From contig JAFEUB010001422.1 of assembly GCA_024529925.1 (NCBI GenBank), forward strand, positions 583,501 to 647,500: a DNA stretch of 64,000 bases, written 5' to 3'. Shown in pieces: positions 44,137 through 56,527 of the stretch; positions within the stretch are counted from its first letter, which is position 1, and the number at the start of each line of letters is the position of its first letter. The notes below the pieces were generated by a model. That model worked only from the letters and a program-made list of their open reading frames with translations. It did not search any database and was not told the origin of the DNA. The stretch comes from Ophthalmolycus amberensis (Eukaryota; Chordata; Actinopteri; Perciformes; Zoarcidae). Both the position numbers and the translations under genes were made by a program.

Positions 44137-47100
44137 AGGTTGTTACCACAGTCGGGGTAAAAAAAGCACTTTGTCAAGTGACAGGTGTGTCATTTTCCTG
44201 ATGTTCCCTGACTCTCCCTATCTGGCAGCAATGCCTCAAACTCGCATGGTTTTGATACGTGCATTATGATGTTAAGCTGTTATTACCAAATATTGTGTTT
44301 ACCTGTCTGGACACAGCAAGCTGCAGCGCCAAGTAGAAGGCTGCTAGGTGGTCAGTCGGAGACAGACTCTGAGCTCTACAGGAAGAGACGGATACTGTGT
44401 GTTCAGATGTGCTGAATAAAAAGTCAAATAAGATTTCATGACGCTTTAAAGATCCCTGTGGGTGAATTGGGTCGCTGCAGCAGCAGAACAGTAAGAGGGT
44501 AGCACAGACAGCAAAGTCAGAGCGCTTAAGAAAATCAAATAAGAGGATATTTAAACGTTTAGACACAATTAGAAACTTTACCTCCGTATTAATAAGCCGA
44601 ATGACGGAAAATAAAACAAGCATAAAAACGTGATAAGTAATGCAGAGTATGTATATTAAAACCAGTAACATCTTTCACCTTATTAATAGATGACGCTTAT
44701 AGTACACTTTGTGAATTCTTCGTAGTACCGTTTCCCCAAACTGGGAGCATCCCAACGGCCATCTGCTGGAGGTGAATACACCGACTGTGGATCAGGACGT
44801 CACACAACCCCAGTTCAAAAATCAGCACTACCCCTTTAAAAGATGGGTGCATTACAGACTGGTTCCAAGATGTCCATGAACATATTCATGGTGGAGGTTG
44901 TTTAAGGACAGTAAATGGTGAATGGACTGTACTTGTATAGTTCTTTTCTAGTCTTCCGACCACTTAAACTGCTTTAACACGACATGTCATCATTCATCCA
45001 TTCACACACTGATGACAGAGGCTACCATGCAAGGTGCCACCTGCCCATCAGGCTCTATCGAATCATTCACACCCCTTCATACGCCGCAGGCTGTGCAAGT
45101 GTCTTGCCCAAAGACTCATCGACATGGACCAGCGAAGCCGGGGATCGAACCGCCGATCCTCTGATTGCAGGACGACCCCGCTCTACCACTGACTAGTGGC
45201 AGTATGTGACTCGTATACAAGTCATATACTGAGTACACGACCCGTATACAAGTCATATACTGTGTACACAGAAGAAAAACTGTGCAAGCGGACGTAGGAT
45301 TCAAATGATACCGGTAAACATAATAGACAGTAAATTGAGAACAGTTTCCATTTTGTCAGACCGAGAGGCAGTTTGTGCTGTGAAAAAATGAAACGAGTGA
45401 AATGTGGGTGTAAAAGAGAAAACGGCCAGCAGCATGGCTCAGTCCCAACCTCTGGAAGGCTCCCAAAGCTTTCCTCTGGTACTCCTCCTGTGTGCTTCGC
45501 AATGATGCTGCAGAGATGCAGAGAGACAGAGTCAGGGACAGAAAGAGAGAAGCAGAGTTTTTGTGTAAACACATCCTATAGAGAACAAGAAACAAACATG
45601 GATGCATGTTTATTTTCTCAATTTCACATGAGATATGTGATTTGCTTTCTATGATGTCATCCCTCACAATAGGTCGGCCAAAGGGGCAATCTCCCAAATG
45701 TCCTACCTTAACGCCACCTTATCTGAAATCCTAAAGCTTTTCAGGGTTCCTGATTATCATCCTTTCTACAACAGCAAACACACAGAGAGACCTACCGTCA
45801 GTGGCTTTGAGGCTGTAAACCAGCCCGATGGCCAAGAAGCCTTTGGCTCTGAACTCGGCTGCTTTCTCCCCCATGTCAATCACAATCTTTCCAAAGCACT
45901 CCCCCTCATCCAACTGGATTGTGGAAGTACACAGACATAAAATGAGAAAGAATGGAGAGGAAAAAAGCAAAGAGACACCAGAGTAAAAAGACATTATTTT
46001 AGAAAATAAAAGGTATTTAAGGGAAGGCATCAACAGAGCAAAACACAGCTCCAGAAAACCAAAAGTGCTCTAGAATCGCTGTGATGCTTTGTGATCGTTT
46101 GTGTCCTTCCTTACCCAGTGCAGAGGTCCGATACACAGCTTGACAGCCAGCAGTGGGATGGTGGGGTCGTCGGGCTTCAGACGAATACACTCCTTGAGGA
46201 CTTTAACGGCACGAGCTGATTTCCCAGCTGCCATCAGCGACAGGGCGAGCTGGTACCACAAGTGGAACTCCTCAAAGGCAAACTTCATGGCTCTCTCCAA
46301 ACACTGGAGCCGTCGGAAATAGGACACATTTCATCAAACCCTCTCAGGGAATCTGTAAGCTTCATCGAGCTCTCCAGCCATTTTAGAGCCAATTGGATTG
46401 TGATAAAACATTCATTTGTTTGGGGAAAATGTGAAAAAACGAGTTCAAGTGTGATTTCATGCGGGTGTACCATGGTTGTATCTCACAATCACTATGATCG
46501 TGAGTATGCAGCCCATAGTAGAGGGATTACTAACCTCTGACAGCATCTCATACTGCCCTCTCCTGCCCAGAGCTATAGTCAGCAGGTCGTACACCACCGA
46601 CGCAGACTGCAGGCTGATGATGCGATCATTGTTGTGTTCAGGGATTCTGCTCAGGACGGCGTCACGGTTAGCCTGAGCACACACAAACACAGATAGAGAG
46701 ATTTAGGAATGGCACTGTCAAGGTTTCCAAACCCGAGTAGAGGACCCACAGCTTTAGAGACGTGTTTGTGCTTACCATGGACTCACTGATGAGCAGCAGC
46801 AGCAAAGCTTCTTCTGTGTTCTCCTGAGGGCAGAACAGACTGAGAGAGAGCGAGAGAGAAATGCACCGAGGGAGTCAGAAACATGGACGAGGATGAGAGG
46901 AAGGGAGAAAAAGGAAAACAAAAAGTTTGAACGTACATTGGCAAAGATGTAATTTTAGAGCCGTGTTGGCTATTTTCCACCGTATTCCAACTTAAGCATA
47001 AACGCACACACATTATCACTTACTTCTCTCCCGAGTACACGCGTGGGCGTCGGCTTAGGCTGTAGTTCTTGGTGTGAGTGTGTCCCTGCCGTGTGGGATC

Positions 47101-47254
47101 GTCCAATGGCGACACGGTGGGCGGGTCTTCCAGAGGAGACCAGTAACTCTGTTCACACATTCCTCTGAGCAAGATCTCTGCAAGCTGTCTGGCTATGGTC
47201 TGCATACGGCCACGCGCGCGTATGCAGACACACACGCGCAGACACACACACACG

Positions 47255-47301
<47 letters not shown>

Positions 47302-50300
47302 GCAATGATAGTCTGGTACAAACACGGCAGCAATCTGTTTACTTGGGGCTTACTTTGCTTCTAATATACTTAGAATACAGTCAGTTATATGAATGATTCT
47401 ACCATTGTACAGGCTGCTATCTGGATCCTTTCATCATCATCACATCATTCAAAATCTAATTTTAAGTCTTTATAGTTTCTAACAGAGTGCACAGAAAGGC
47501 TGGAGGGAATTATTTTGTACAACTTGGACACATTCAAATTCTACAGACTGAAGCAGAATGTAAATCGGTGGGTGTGAGGATGGAAGCAGTGTCTTTTTTA
47601 AAAAGGAATAGTTTGACATTTTGGGAAATAAGCTTATTTGCTTTCCTGCAGAGAGTTAAATATCCCTGTTTGGAAAATATGAAGCTGGAAACAGGGGAAA
47701 CCAGCGAGCCTGGGTTTGTCAGAAGGTAACAGAATCCTCCCAACAGCACCTGTAACGCTCACTAATTAACACGCTAGGTCTACTTTTTGTTTCATCCGTA
47801 CAAACACCGTTGGGGGCTGGAAGAGAACTTCCTGAGGTAGCCGGGCAAAAACACAAATAAACTCATTTCCCAAATCCCAAAAACGCGAAGGAGGTGATAC
47901 ATAAACATCTCGTAATCTCAGAGCAAAGTGAAAATGCCAACCTCCCAACCCATCGTCCCTCACCATGCGGAGGCTCTGGGTGGTTCTGTTCTCAACAGCC
48001 CGAAGAATCTCCCGAAACCGGCCCACGCCTTGTGTCAGGTTGCTATGGCAATGCAGTGAGGAAACAGGAAGAGGGACACTTGTCAGTCTGTAGTGTGTGT
48101 GTGTATGTGTGAATGGAAGATATCTCACAACAGATGTGAGCATGATCCACACCATGTGTGAGTGAAAAGGTGAATATTTAACAGCACAATGACACAGAAG
48201 AGGTCTGAAGGTAATGTTGTTCATATTTCATGCTGCGCTAGCCGATGCTTTTAATTATCTCTGCTGTAATGAGAACAACAACGCTATGGGAACTACTTTC
48301 TGCTGCGCATGTTACTTAACAGTGTTCACACTTTTCTGCTTTCACCGACGTCGACATCGTCTTCTTAAGAATCTCTGTTTTGTGGTGTTGAAGTGATTGA
48401 CGGGCAGCTGTCTCTCTCTGATTTCCGTTTCTCTCTGTGCGCCACCACCTGCTTCCCTCTCTTACCCGTTCTTGAAGTGGATGACGTGGGCTCTCTGCAG
48501 GCCTGTCTCCAGGAAGTAGCCCAGTTCCAGGTCTTGGGCGGTCGGGCCGGGCTTCGGGCTGCGGTTCTGAATTCCTGCTGATAAGGCCTGCAGAAACAGA
48601 CGGAGAGGAAGAAAGAAACACAAAAGTTAACACACAATTGCAAAGAAAGATCTGCCTGAATCCCCCCCCGACATCAATCATGTGTGAAATACTGTCAATG
48701 CGGTTAATAGCAGAGCAGAAGGTTGTCTTCCCTGTTTGCTGCACAGCACACAATGAAAACAGGGTGAACTAGAAACAATGAGCTGTGGTGACTCATCGGT
48801 GTAGCAGCTATATGTTGTGTGAACACGCAGAATAAATTACGTCCGTGTGTATAATCTTGGACATTTTCAGACTGTAAACACGAGGCCTGATATCATTTTA
48901 TGACTCAAACCATTTCATTTCTACAGTGGCCTATTTAACACATCTCATTTATTTATGCATGAGAAATGCTAACTAAGCAAGATACAGATGATGCTGCGTC
49001 TGTCTTTGGCAGCCAGAACGGGGCTGTTGGTAACATGAAGCTTTGTTGGCCTACATTTCTGTTACTTGCGCTGGATTATTAATCCAGCGTTGTGGAGAAG
49101 AAGTTATGACAGGAATCAAATGACTAGGCTATAGTTGATAAATACACCTGTTGGAATTTGCTGGTTAGGTTTGTGTGTTAGTGACAATTACACTCAGGTG
49201 AAATGTTGTGTTTAATTACATCATCATCTACATCCAAGTATGATGGTTTTTACATTAATAATCCTATAAAGGACTTCAGATGTGACTTTACTAGAGTGAA
49301 AACAATACGTTGATTTATTAGTCAGTAACTATTTTGATAATAGAGAAATCATCAAGTTTCAAGCAAAACCACTCAAAGAAAGCCTCTGGTCCCAGCTCTG
49401 TTGTGAGAGTAAACTGCTTGTTTTTGGGTGACGGACTGCCGGCCAGTCTAAACAAGACATTTGAAGACTTCACCTTGGACTCTTGTGATGTCCATGTCTC
49501 ACTATTCTCTGACATTATAGAGATGAAATGTGCAGCCCTAAACCTTAACTGACTCATAAAAATAAGTATGATATCTTAAAATAGTCCTATAATTCATTAT
49601 GCTAGTTACAGCAGCGTATTGCTGCCACCCCAGAGAAAGAGAAATGGACGAGTGTCACGTTATAACGTCAAATGTTCGTCGCTCGATGTTTTTCACGTTA
49701 TAGCGACATATTTTCACGTTAGTACGACATAAAAGATAATAACGTATAACAATATATGTATATTGTGTATCTTCTTATAGCATGAAACGTTTCATGTTAA
49801 AGTCATAACTTGATATTAACTTATATCTAACAACATTTTGAAATGTGCAGTGCACAATTGGTGGGGCGGCCTCATAGTCTTATTAAGCAGTGAAACTGGA
49901 GTTGTTTTGCTACTTTTTCAGAAAAAGTACATCTACCTAATCTTGTTATAACATGAACAATACAATCGCAATATCATTTGAAACATTTCTCTGTTTCTGT
50001 CCGTCTTCAGCCACGAGTTTATAGAATTCATCTCTTTTCCTCACATCTCATTCAAGTATAATTTGAATGTTGGGACAGTTTGATTTGTGTCTTCCTGGCT
50101 TTTATTGCACTTCACTGCTCAGTCAGTTGGAGGATGTCAGCTCTCAGACAGACATCCTCCAAATTAATAAAGGAGAGATTTGTTTGCCAGTTGGCTGTCA
50201 CCGGCGGTAAGGCATTGGTCAAACTTGCACACTGTCTGCAGAGCTTCCATCACACACCCACAGCGATGGCAACGCATTTGGGAGTCCAGGTGCTAACAGG

Positions 50301-53300
50301 ACATTTGGTGACGCTCAGAGAAAACACAGCAATTGGCCGTAAGTACGCCGCTTTCACTAGAAGTCTGATTGCACGACGTGGAACCAACGTGTACCTTCTC
50401 AGCCTCCTGCAGGTAGAGCAGAGCAATGTCTCCAGACTTTTCATAGCAGTTGATGATTTCCTGGTCCCGGTCTGTTGTGCTCCTATTGGACGAGGGCGAC
50501 CCAGTGTTCTCATTGGATAGAGACGGAGAGGCTGCTGGGACCTTCTCTAAGCACAGTCCTGGGGGGGAAGAGAGGGAAAGAGTGCGCAAGGCGACAGAAA
50601 ATGAATACACAGTGGCAACGGCCATGAGTCACTTATTAGTGTCTGGTATACATGTTCTGCCTTTCAAACCATTGGCTCATGATGTTTGGTCGTTGTTTGA
50701 TGTAGTTTGTGACCCTCGGGGGATCATCTTCTCCTACTAATGATTGGTTTCCAAAACAAGCTGCTTTGAGCCTCAAACCATCATTCATCATTCATAATCA
50801 TCGCGGTCTTATCTTATCAATCTTAAATGACGGGGAATGGTTACTTGAGTTTTGAGAGTTGTATTCGGTTACACAGATGACCTGAATAAGAATAGAATAA
50901 CAAGTGGATATACATTATTCAAATGCATCCAGAGGTGCCTGATGTGTGACTGTGTGCATTTATTAATCACAACAATCCAGCATAATCCAGTTTATTCCAC
51001 TGCAGTGACACTCTACTGCCACCACGAGGTTAAATCAAGAAGGATACGAGACACGGGTGTGTGTGCGTGTGTGTGTGTGTACCTTTAGTAGCGTATGCCT
51101 CCGCTATCATGGACAGCCTGTACACAGGAGCTCCCCCCAGCTGCAGGTCATCCAGGTTCACCCTGCTGTAGTGACCTGTCACCAATTATGTATTAATGAA
51201 GAAATCGATCGGTAAACCAGTGTATTAGCCATAAAACCATGAGCGCTTTTTATTAAATGAATAACATCATACCAGGAACAGATGCTAAAGATGAGTAAAT
51301 AAAGCAGAGGGTTACCTAACGCGTCTCTGTATTCTCCCTCCACATAGCACAGTTTGGCCATCAGCAGACTGACTTCCTGGAGGTAATCCGCCTGAAGGAC
51401 AGAAAACAAGACATTTTCTCTTTTTATTATTTTGATTTTGTACATTCACTATATCTGCTGATTTTGAAAAGCTTGCATGAGCCATCACAATTTGTGGCAC
51501 TAAATCACGTGGCACACACCGAAATCGATTTGTAAAATAAATAAGAAACAAAGCAACGATGTGACAACGTCGGCGTGAACCAAACCAAGTAAGTCATTCA
51601 GACAATGTGTCGAGCATCTCGTCATCCACAGTTACCTTGAGGTTTCCTCTGTCCAGAGCAGCAGTGAGGTGTTTCCTGACCTCCACCAGTTTAGGTCGTG
51701 GGCCCCTGGGACTGGCTCCCTGTTTGAGGGGGTTCTCCTTCAGGTACGTCTGAAGCTTGCATTCCCCCAGCAACAACTCACCTAGGTCATCTACACACAC
51801 ACAACACACACAACATGTTTGGAGAAATCATGACTAGAATTACCTCATCTCTTAAAACAAACAGTGTGTAGCATTTACGGCTACCATGTTTCTACAGTAG
51901 CCCAGAATGGACAAACCTAACACTGGCTATAGATAGCGCCACCGTGGTTCTCCCACACGCTTGGCACACGGGAAAAGATTCAGTTGGTTGCGATCTGCAA
52001 CCTCACGGCTAGATAACGCCAAATCCACACTGCACCTTTAATAAACTTGGGGTAAAAACAATAGAGTCCGTCTATGATCAATCTGCCAGTTTAAAATCGA
52101 ACATTAATTTACAACCAATCTAAGATTAATCAATAATTAATCTAAGGGCGATATATGTTTGATCTAGGATTACAGTGTAAAGTCTGAAGGTCAATTTTAG
52201 AACAATCTACAGCCAATCTAAAATTAATTGATTCACAATTCACAATTTAAAATAATCTAAACACTTGAGGGACTATGCGATGATAACGTATCCTTTGGAA
52301 GGGTTCTCCTGGTGGTCAGCTTGACTGCGATTAAAATAAATGCTTCAACATATGGAGGAACACTGCTGTGCTGACACCAGGGTAGGAAATTTACATATTT
52401 TTTAGGGGGCAATTTTTGCCCCCACTGACTGAAATCCAGGGGCATTCAAAAAAAATTGGGGGCACTTTTTGAAACTTGTGAAATAACATTTAACCTTTGT
52501 TCAAAAATAATAGATATACTTATTTAGGCTTACAGTATATGAGCAATTGTCATCAAATGGCAATAAGACTGGCAGTAGTCTACAGATTCAAAGTGTTTTC
52601 TTAGATTTTTTGAACAAAAAACTAACTCAGACAATCATATTCAATTTTATTATTATTTATTTGTGGTTATTTATTGTTATTATTACATTTTTTAAACAAC
52701 TATTAACAATTATTAAGTCAACGATGCCTTGATTACATATACATCAGTCATTGTATGGAATTATTGAGAAAGATATTTTTGTAGCACCTCAAATATTGTG
52801 ATATTACCCATTTTTGTCGTGAACATATGCATTAGTCATTGTATGGAATTTTTGAAGAATAAAGACACTTTGCGCACAATTTAGGTGTATTTTCCCTTTA
52901 ACTTACGAGATGCAGGCAGCATGTTTTGTACTTAATGTGAATATAATTCATTGAATCTAATTCCCATTATGCAATATGTATACTTTGTTGGCATCTTATT
53001 CTGAAAACCGGATATTCGTCTGTCTGAAGAAACCGGATGTTGTCTCACGTTAATCTTTCCGCTAGCTTTCAAAGTCCTTCGCTCGCTCCCGATCTGCGCC
53101 GTTTGAATGAGTTTACCGTGAATTTCAGCATATAACGCTAGGTGCACTAACATGTAAGTGTCTGCTGAGTTGACCGCAGTCACAGGTCTGATTAAGAAGC
53201 GCTCCATTTATTTATTTGTTTAGAAAGTTCGGTTCTTCACGCACACGCAACATCAGTCAAGGCGAAAATCAAAACCGTTCTATGGCAACTGCACTGGGTC

Positions 53301-55418
53301 ATATAGGCTACGATGTTTTTGACAAGTTCATTAAATTATCATTATTATTAGAGGAAATTATGGGGGCATTTTTTGCCCCCCTCCTAGTGATATCAGGGGC
53401 AAAATTATATTTCTTAGGGGCATTTTTGCCCTTTGCCCTCGTATTTCCGACGCTGGCTGACACACATACCAGCCGGAGTTATGTGAAGCCTTAACAAGCT
53501 TAGAAACCGTGTGATTGTGGGTGTTTTTAAGAGGTTCAAATGGTGAAATGAGCATTAATCCTGTTACTGATCCCAGTCAGTGACCACAGCTTACAGCTCT
53601 CCTGTGCCACATTACATTCCTAAAGGCTGCATGTTCTTCCACAATTGTAAAATATTGCTCACTGAAGCCATTAGAATCGTTTTTATTTGTTGGCTTACAG
53701 TTCACAGAGATCTAACAACATTTCTGTTTTTAGACCATGATGCCACAAGCCCTCCGCTCTCCTCAACCTGGCTGTAAAACACAACACGAGCAATTCCTCT
53801 AATTGCATTCTTGGCTGTGGTTGCTCAGCTACCACAGCAGAAATCAGTGGAGCTCATCGACTGTATGAAGCTATCCTAAAGTGCACCAGCCTTGCCTCTC
53901 TGGCCTGTTTCAGCTCTGACCCCACTAACGGCTGTGATCAGAGATGCTCTGTAAGCACACTCCACAGTGATGTCACAGGGTGCTGCAGTCCACCTGTACA
54001 TCACTGCATCGAGGTGAAAACGCTAGCGAAGACGAGACTTTCAGGGTTGTGAAGTTACTCTTTAACACCAAGATTTTAAAAGAATAGGAGATATCAATCA
54101 CACTAGAAGTCTTGATGGTAATTAAATGCACAAACCACCACAAGCAGTCTGCCTTGGTTATTTGCAGTTGTGGCAAGATAGAGAATAACAGACATTTGCA
54201 GCAAAAGAACAGTAGAACTAGAAGTACAGGATGTAGTTATTTGCCAATTTAGAAGTTATATTGGATCAGAGCAACCACCATGAGTGATATTTAATGCTAT
54301 AGTAATGATAATAGGTGAATTTAAATTGCATGGAAAGATAGGATATAATGCTATTTACATGTCCTTTTAAATCTGTTTGCACGCAAGCCAGCTCATTTCC
54401 ATATCAAAAGGGGGAAAGAGGTAACTATAAAAATCAGTGTGAAATGAACGCATCACGATGTACATGTGACATCATCATCTACATCGTGATGCGTTCATGT
54501 CACAGAAATTTTACACTTAAACCAATGGGATTTCATGAATACAAAACACTGATCTAGACTACAGTGATGGATCGGCCACTGTCTTTACTGTGTATAACTA
54601 AGATGTTCCTCTGTCGTCATCGACCTACTACTGTACTGTGAGTAGTTCTGCATCAGCAGGGAGTTTGACAGCTAGGGTTAGCATGTAGCAATCACTCATC
54701 TTAGCCACACGGCTAAGTGACGCTAATTGCGAAAAACATAATTGAAAATCTGCCAATTTAGACCGTTTTGGTAAACGTGTGCTCTATATGGATTAAATGT
54801 AGAAGCTTACAACTAGTAACGGGATTATTCTGGTAAATTCGGCATCATCACAATCGTGACATGTTAGTAACAAAGGAAGGGTGAAACAATTATGTTATGC
54901 TGCTGTGAAGGTGTTAGTCAACTATTATTAACGTTATTGTCATACATGTTAAGCAAGGACAACAGTAACCTAATGACAGATGTGTGAACGGAGTTCCGCT
55001 TGACTGTGAAGGTTGGAGGGGGGGGGGGGGGGCTGTCAGACCACAAGCTAAGTTCTCCTTATCTAAAAATCAAAGTATCTCAGTGTGTGACGTTACACAC
55101 AACACTGCCTGAAGATGGCACAACCCCAGTAAGTCTTTCTCTTGACCTTTCCTAGCGAACTGGCTCTACCAAGAGCACAGTGCTGGAAAACTCCCAGCAT
55201 CGGCTGCCGCTATCAGGAAGTACCGAGGACTCCGAGCAGCGGGAAGGCCTGACAGACTGAATGAACGAAGAACAGGGAAAGCCGCACGTTTCCTACCGTT
55301 TGCTATTAGTTTGGCTGAGAGCTGTACGTACTAACTCCGGTATCTTGTCCCATTGACTCTCAGAGCGGCACCGCTCTATCTCGGTCTCCAGTCGTGAGCC
55401 AGACTTCCGCGCTGTCAT
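36379..55418 (-). CDS. ttc7b: TTC7B, subunit of the PI4KA complex, 21 constitutive coding exons
   Basis: TPR scaffold that with EFR3 and FAM126 holds PI4-kinase alpha at the plasma membrane for PI4P synthesis. Coding exons (minus): 55297-55418, 51636-51790, 51316-51391, 51083-51175, 50395-50558, 48466-48587, 47964-48042, 47024-47199, 46776-46839, 46535-46672, 46115-46303, 45796-45913, 45450-45507, 44303-44375, 43943-44103, 43727-43843, 42754-42851, 39705-39845, 38076-38278, 36914-36987, 36379-36526. Without one extra base in exon 1 the length is about 855 aa (human 843). Conserved blocks: GSRLETEIERC, RKHLTAALDRGNLK, ARQLAEILLRGMCEQ, SASVVYDLLTIALGRRGQYE, NVLYMRGQIAELRG and the C-terminal TPR ending FTIIPRAL. 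Exon 1 carries an apparent +1 insertion after codon 31 (near 55324-55331); exon phases agree only if it is removed. Confidence 0.93.
36530..36820 (-). repeat. Long homopurine tract in the last ttc7b intron
   Basis: Nearly 290 bases made almost wholly of A and G on the plus strand (GGA, GAGA and GAAG units), so the transcript carries an unbroken pyrimidine tract before the last acceptor. Such tracts can form triplex DNA. Confidence 0.8.
38336..38440. repeat. Second tatgac/catactat repeat block
   Basis: Contains actatgactttttatggcat and caccatagtatgc, with partly palindromic arrangement; resembles the block at 32010-32235. Confidence 0.5.
40522..40572 (-). CDS. ttc7b: Candidate 51-nt cassette micro-exon of ttc7b
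   Basis: Lies in the intron between exons 42754-42851 and 39705-39845. Acceptor TTTTTTTTCAAG|GC and a strong donor TTT|GTAAGT bound exactly 51 nt. It starts and ends in phase 1, as do the neighbouring exons, so inclusion adds 17 residues (about GLLDANTLGFSSMFSV) without changing frame. I recall that long TTC7B isoforms exist but could not verify this insert. Confidence 0.55.
41988..42236 (-). CDS. ttc7b: Candidate Pro/Ser-rich cassette exon of ttc7b
   Basis: Same large intron as the micro-exon. After a good acceptor (TTTCAG|TCTCAGG) a frame rich in Ser, then Pro (PPPPPKNP, PPPPPAPAP) runs in the phase left by the upstream exon. A mediocre donor, T|GTAATC, would close a 249-nt exon in phase 1, adding 83 residues. 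Low complexity opposite a GGA-rich strand makes a chance frame plausible. Confidence 0.3.
44915..45195 (-). mobile_element. tRNA-derived SINE-like element
   Basis: On the minus strand the head has an A box (TGGTAGAGCGG, 45178-45188) and a B box (GGTTCGATCCC, 45141-45151) with tRNA-like spacing, followed by tgggcaagacacttgcac and a body matching a common fish repeat (gtggcaccttgcatggtagc). The tRNA part cannot fold into a normal gene in continuity with the body, so it is a SINE rather than a tRNA gene. End points are approximate. Confidence 0.7.
45208..45268. repeat. 31-bp direct repeat, two copies
   Basis: CGTATACAAGTCATATACTG occurs at 45212-45231 and 45243-45262, abutting the SINE-like element. 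Confidence 0.85.
47600..47777 (+). mobile_element. MITE-like fish repeat in ttc7b intron
   Basis: Starts ggaatagtttgacattttgg, contains gctggaaacaggggaaacca and ends ctcactaattaacacg. This is the most complete of three copies in the window, in forward orientation. Confidence 0.65.
51877..52045 (-). mobile_element. Truncated dispersed fish repeat
   Basis: Contains accatgtttctacagtagcc, ggttgcgatctgcaacctca and the terminal cacactgcaccttta, blocks of a repeat common in fish introns, reading on the minus strand from taaaggtgcagtgtgga. Confidence 0.55.
52378..53455. mobile_element. Complete non-autonomous hAT-type element, 1078 bp
   Basis: Begins CAGGGTAGGAAATTTAC; its other end read in reverse is CAGCGTCGGAAATACGA, an imperfect terminal inverted repeat. 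It is flanked on both sides by the identical 8 bases GCTGACAC (52370-52377 and 53456-53463), the target duplication size of hAT transposons. Subterminal blocks such as gggggcaatttttgcccc (near 52407) and gggggcattttttgcccc (near 53362) occur at both ends. No transposase, BED finger or dimerisation domain is visible, so it would need a transposase in trans. Confidence 0.82.
54444..54498. repeat. 19-bp perfect inverted repeat in ttc7b intron 1
   Basis: ATGAACGCATCACGATGTA at 54444-54462 is repeated as its exact reverse complement at 54480-54498, around a 17-nt loop. Outside it, gtga and tcac extend the stem with one mismatch. A transcript would form a hairpin of about 23 bp. Confidence 0.85.
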
Positions 55419-56527
55419 TTTTGTGAGTGGACTCGACTGGACCAAAACACCACAGGCGAGGATCCCTCTCGCTAGTACGACTGTCACGCTACCGCATACG
55501 AGAAATACTGCTTCCGCTCTAATCTTTCGAAATAAAGCTCTGACTACCAAGTGACTCTCTAGGTCTCTTTCACAGGAGACAGTTTGACATGTCACCACAG
55601 GCAAACAGGTGTAAATAATACTCATAAAAAAGTTGTCCCACCTGTACTTTCCCTACTGTGATTAGTCAAAATGTAAAACATTTTTAACATCTGTCTGATG
55701 TACACTATTATATAATATGCATAATACACATTCAAAGAAGTATTCACATTCTTTACTTAAGTTCAATTAGCCCTCTTAAAATACTCAATTACAGGTAAAA
55801 GTACTGCATCCAACATTGTACTTGAAGGAAAGTACAAGGAAAGTACATACTGTTGGTTGGTTTAATTTACTTCATGAAAGTGCATCCAATTCGATTTGCT
55901 CATTATAGGTTTTTAAAATCTTAATCTGCAGAGTAACTGTAGACACTGTACATATACATACATTTAGTGGAATACAATTTGGAGTAGAGGTAACATAAAA
56001 TGAAAATACTCAAAGAAAGTACAAGTACAGCAGAGTTGTGTTGCCTCCTGCCACAGTTGACAGTTTTGTTAGTAATCTTGTTATTAATTATTGTTAATTT
56101 AGTTTTCTACATTTGTCTTGATTCCACCTAATGTTTAAGTTATTACATAATTTTTTATTCATTACTTTGTTTTATTTTTTTCTGTAGATGCTCACAAATT
56201 GTGTTGACTTATATGTGTAAATATTTATCAACAATGGTTCAACAATGTTTATTTCTCCTTTCTTGGTTTATTGAGGATAAAATCAATAAATACATTTCTT
56301 TAAGAAGAGCATGTAAACTGTACGTCTCTCTTTTTTTTAATGTGCAGGACAGTTACTACCAAACATAAAAGTGTACAAGATAATATAAGAGTGTACAGCA
56401 GGGCTGAATTTATGCTGTCAAACAAACCGGGTTACGAACAAAAAGCTTTTATTCTGAAGAAGTTATAAAGGAAGTGGTGCGAGTGGAACCCTGGCAACTG
56501 GATCGTGAGGTGGAAGAAGTGACAGCG
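55419..56527. promoter_or_regulatory. Shared upstream region between divergent ttc7b and fam177a1
   Basis: 1.1 kb separates the two start codons. The part next to ttc7b is moderately GC-rich; the middle is AT-rich. No TATA box or other decisive element was identified. Confidence 0.4.

Noticed and set aside
45130..45195. Stand-alone tRNA gene
   Set aside because: A and B boxes are present, but the sequence continues into a known type of SINE body and does not give a clean cloverleaf.
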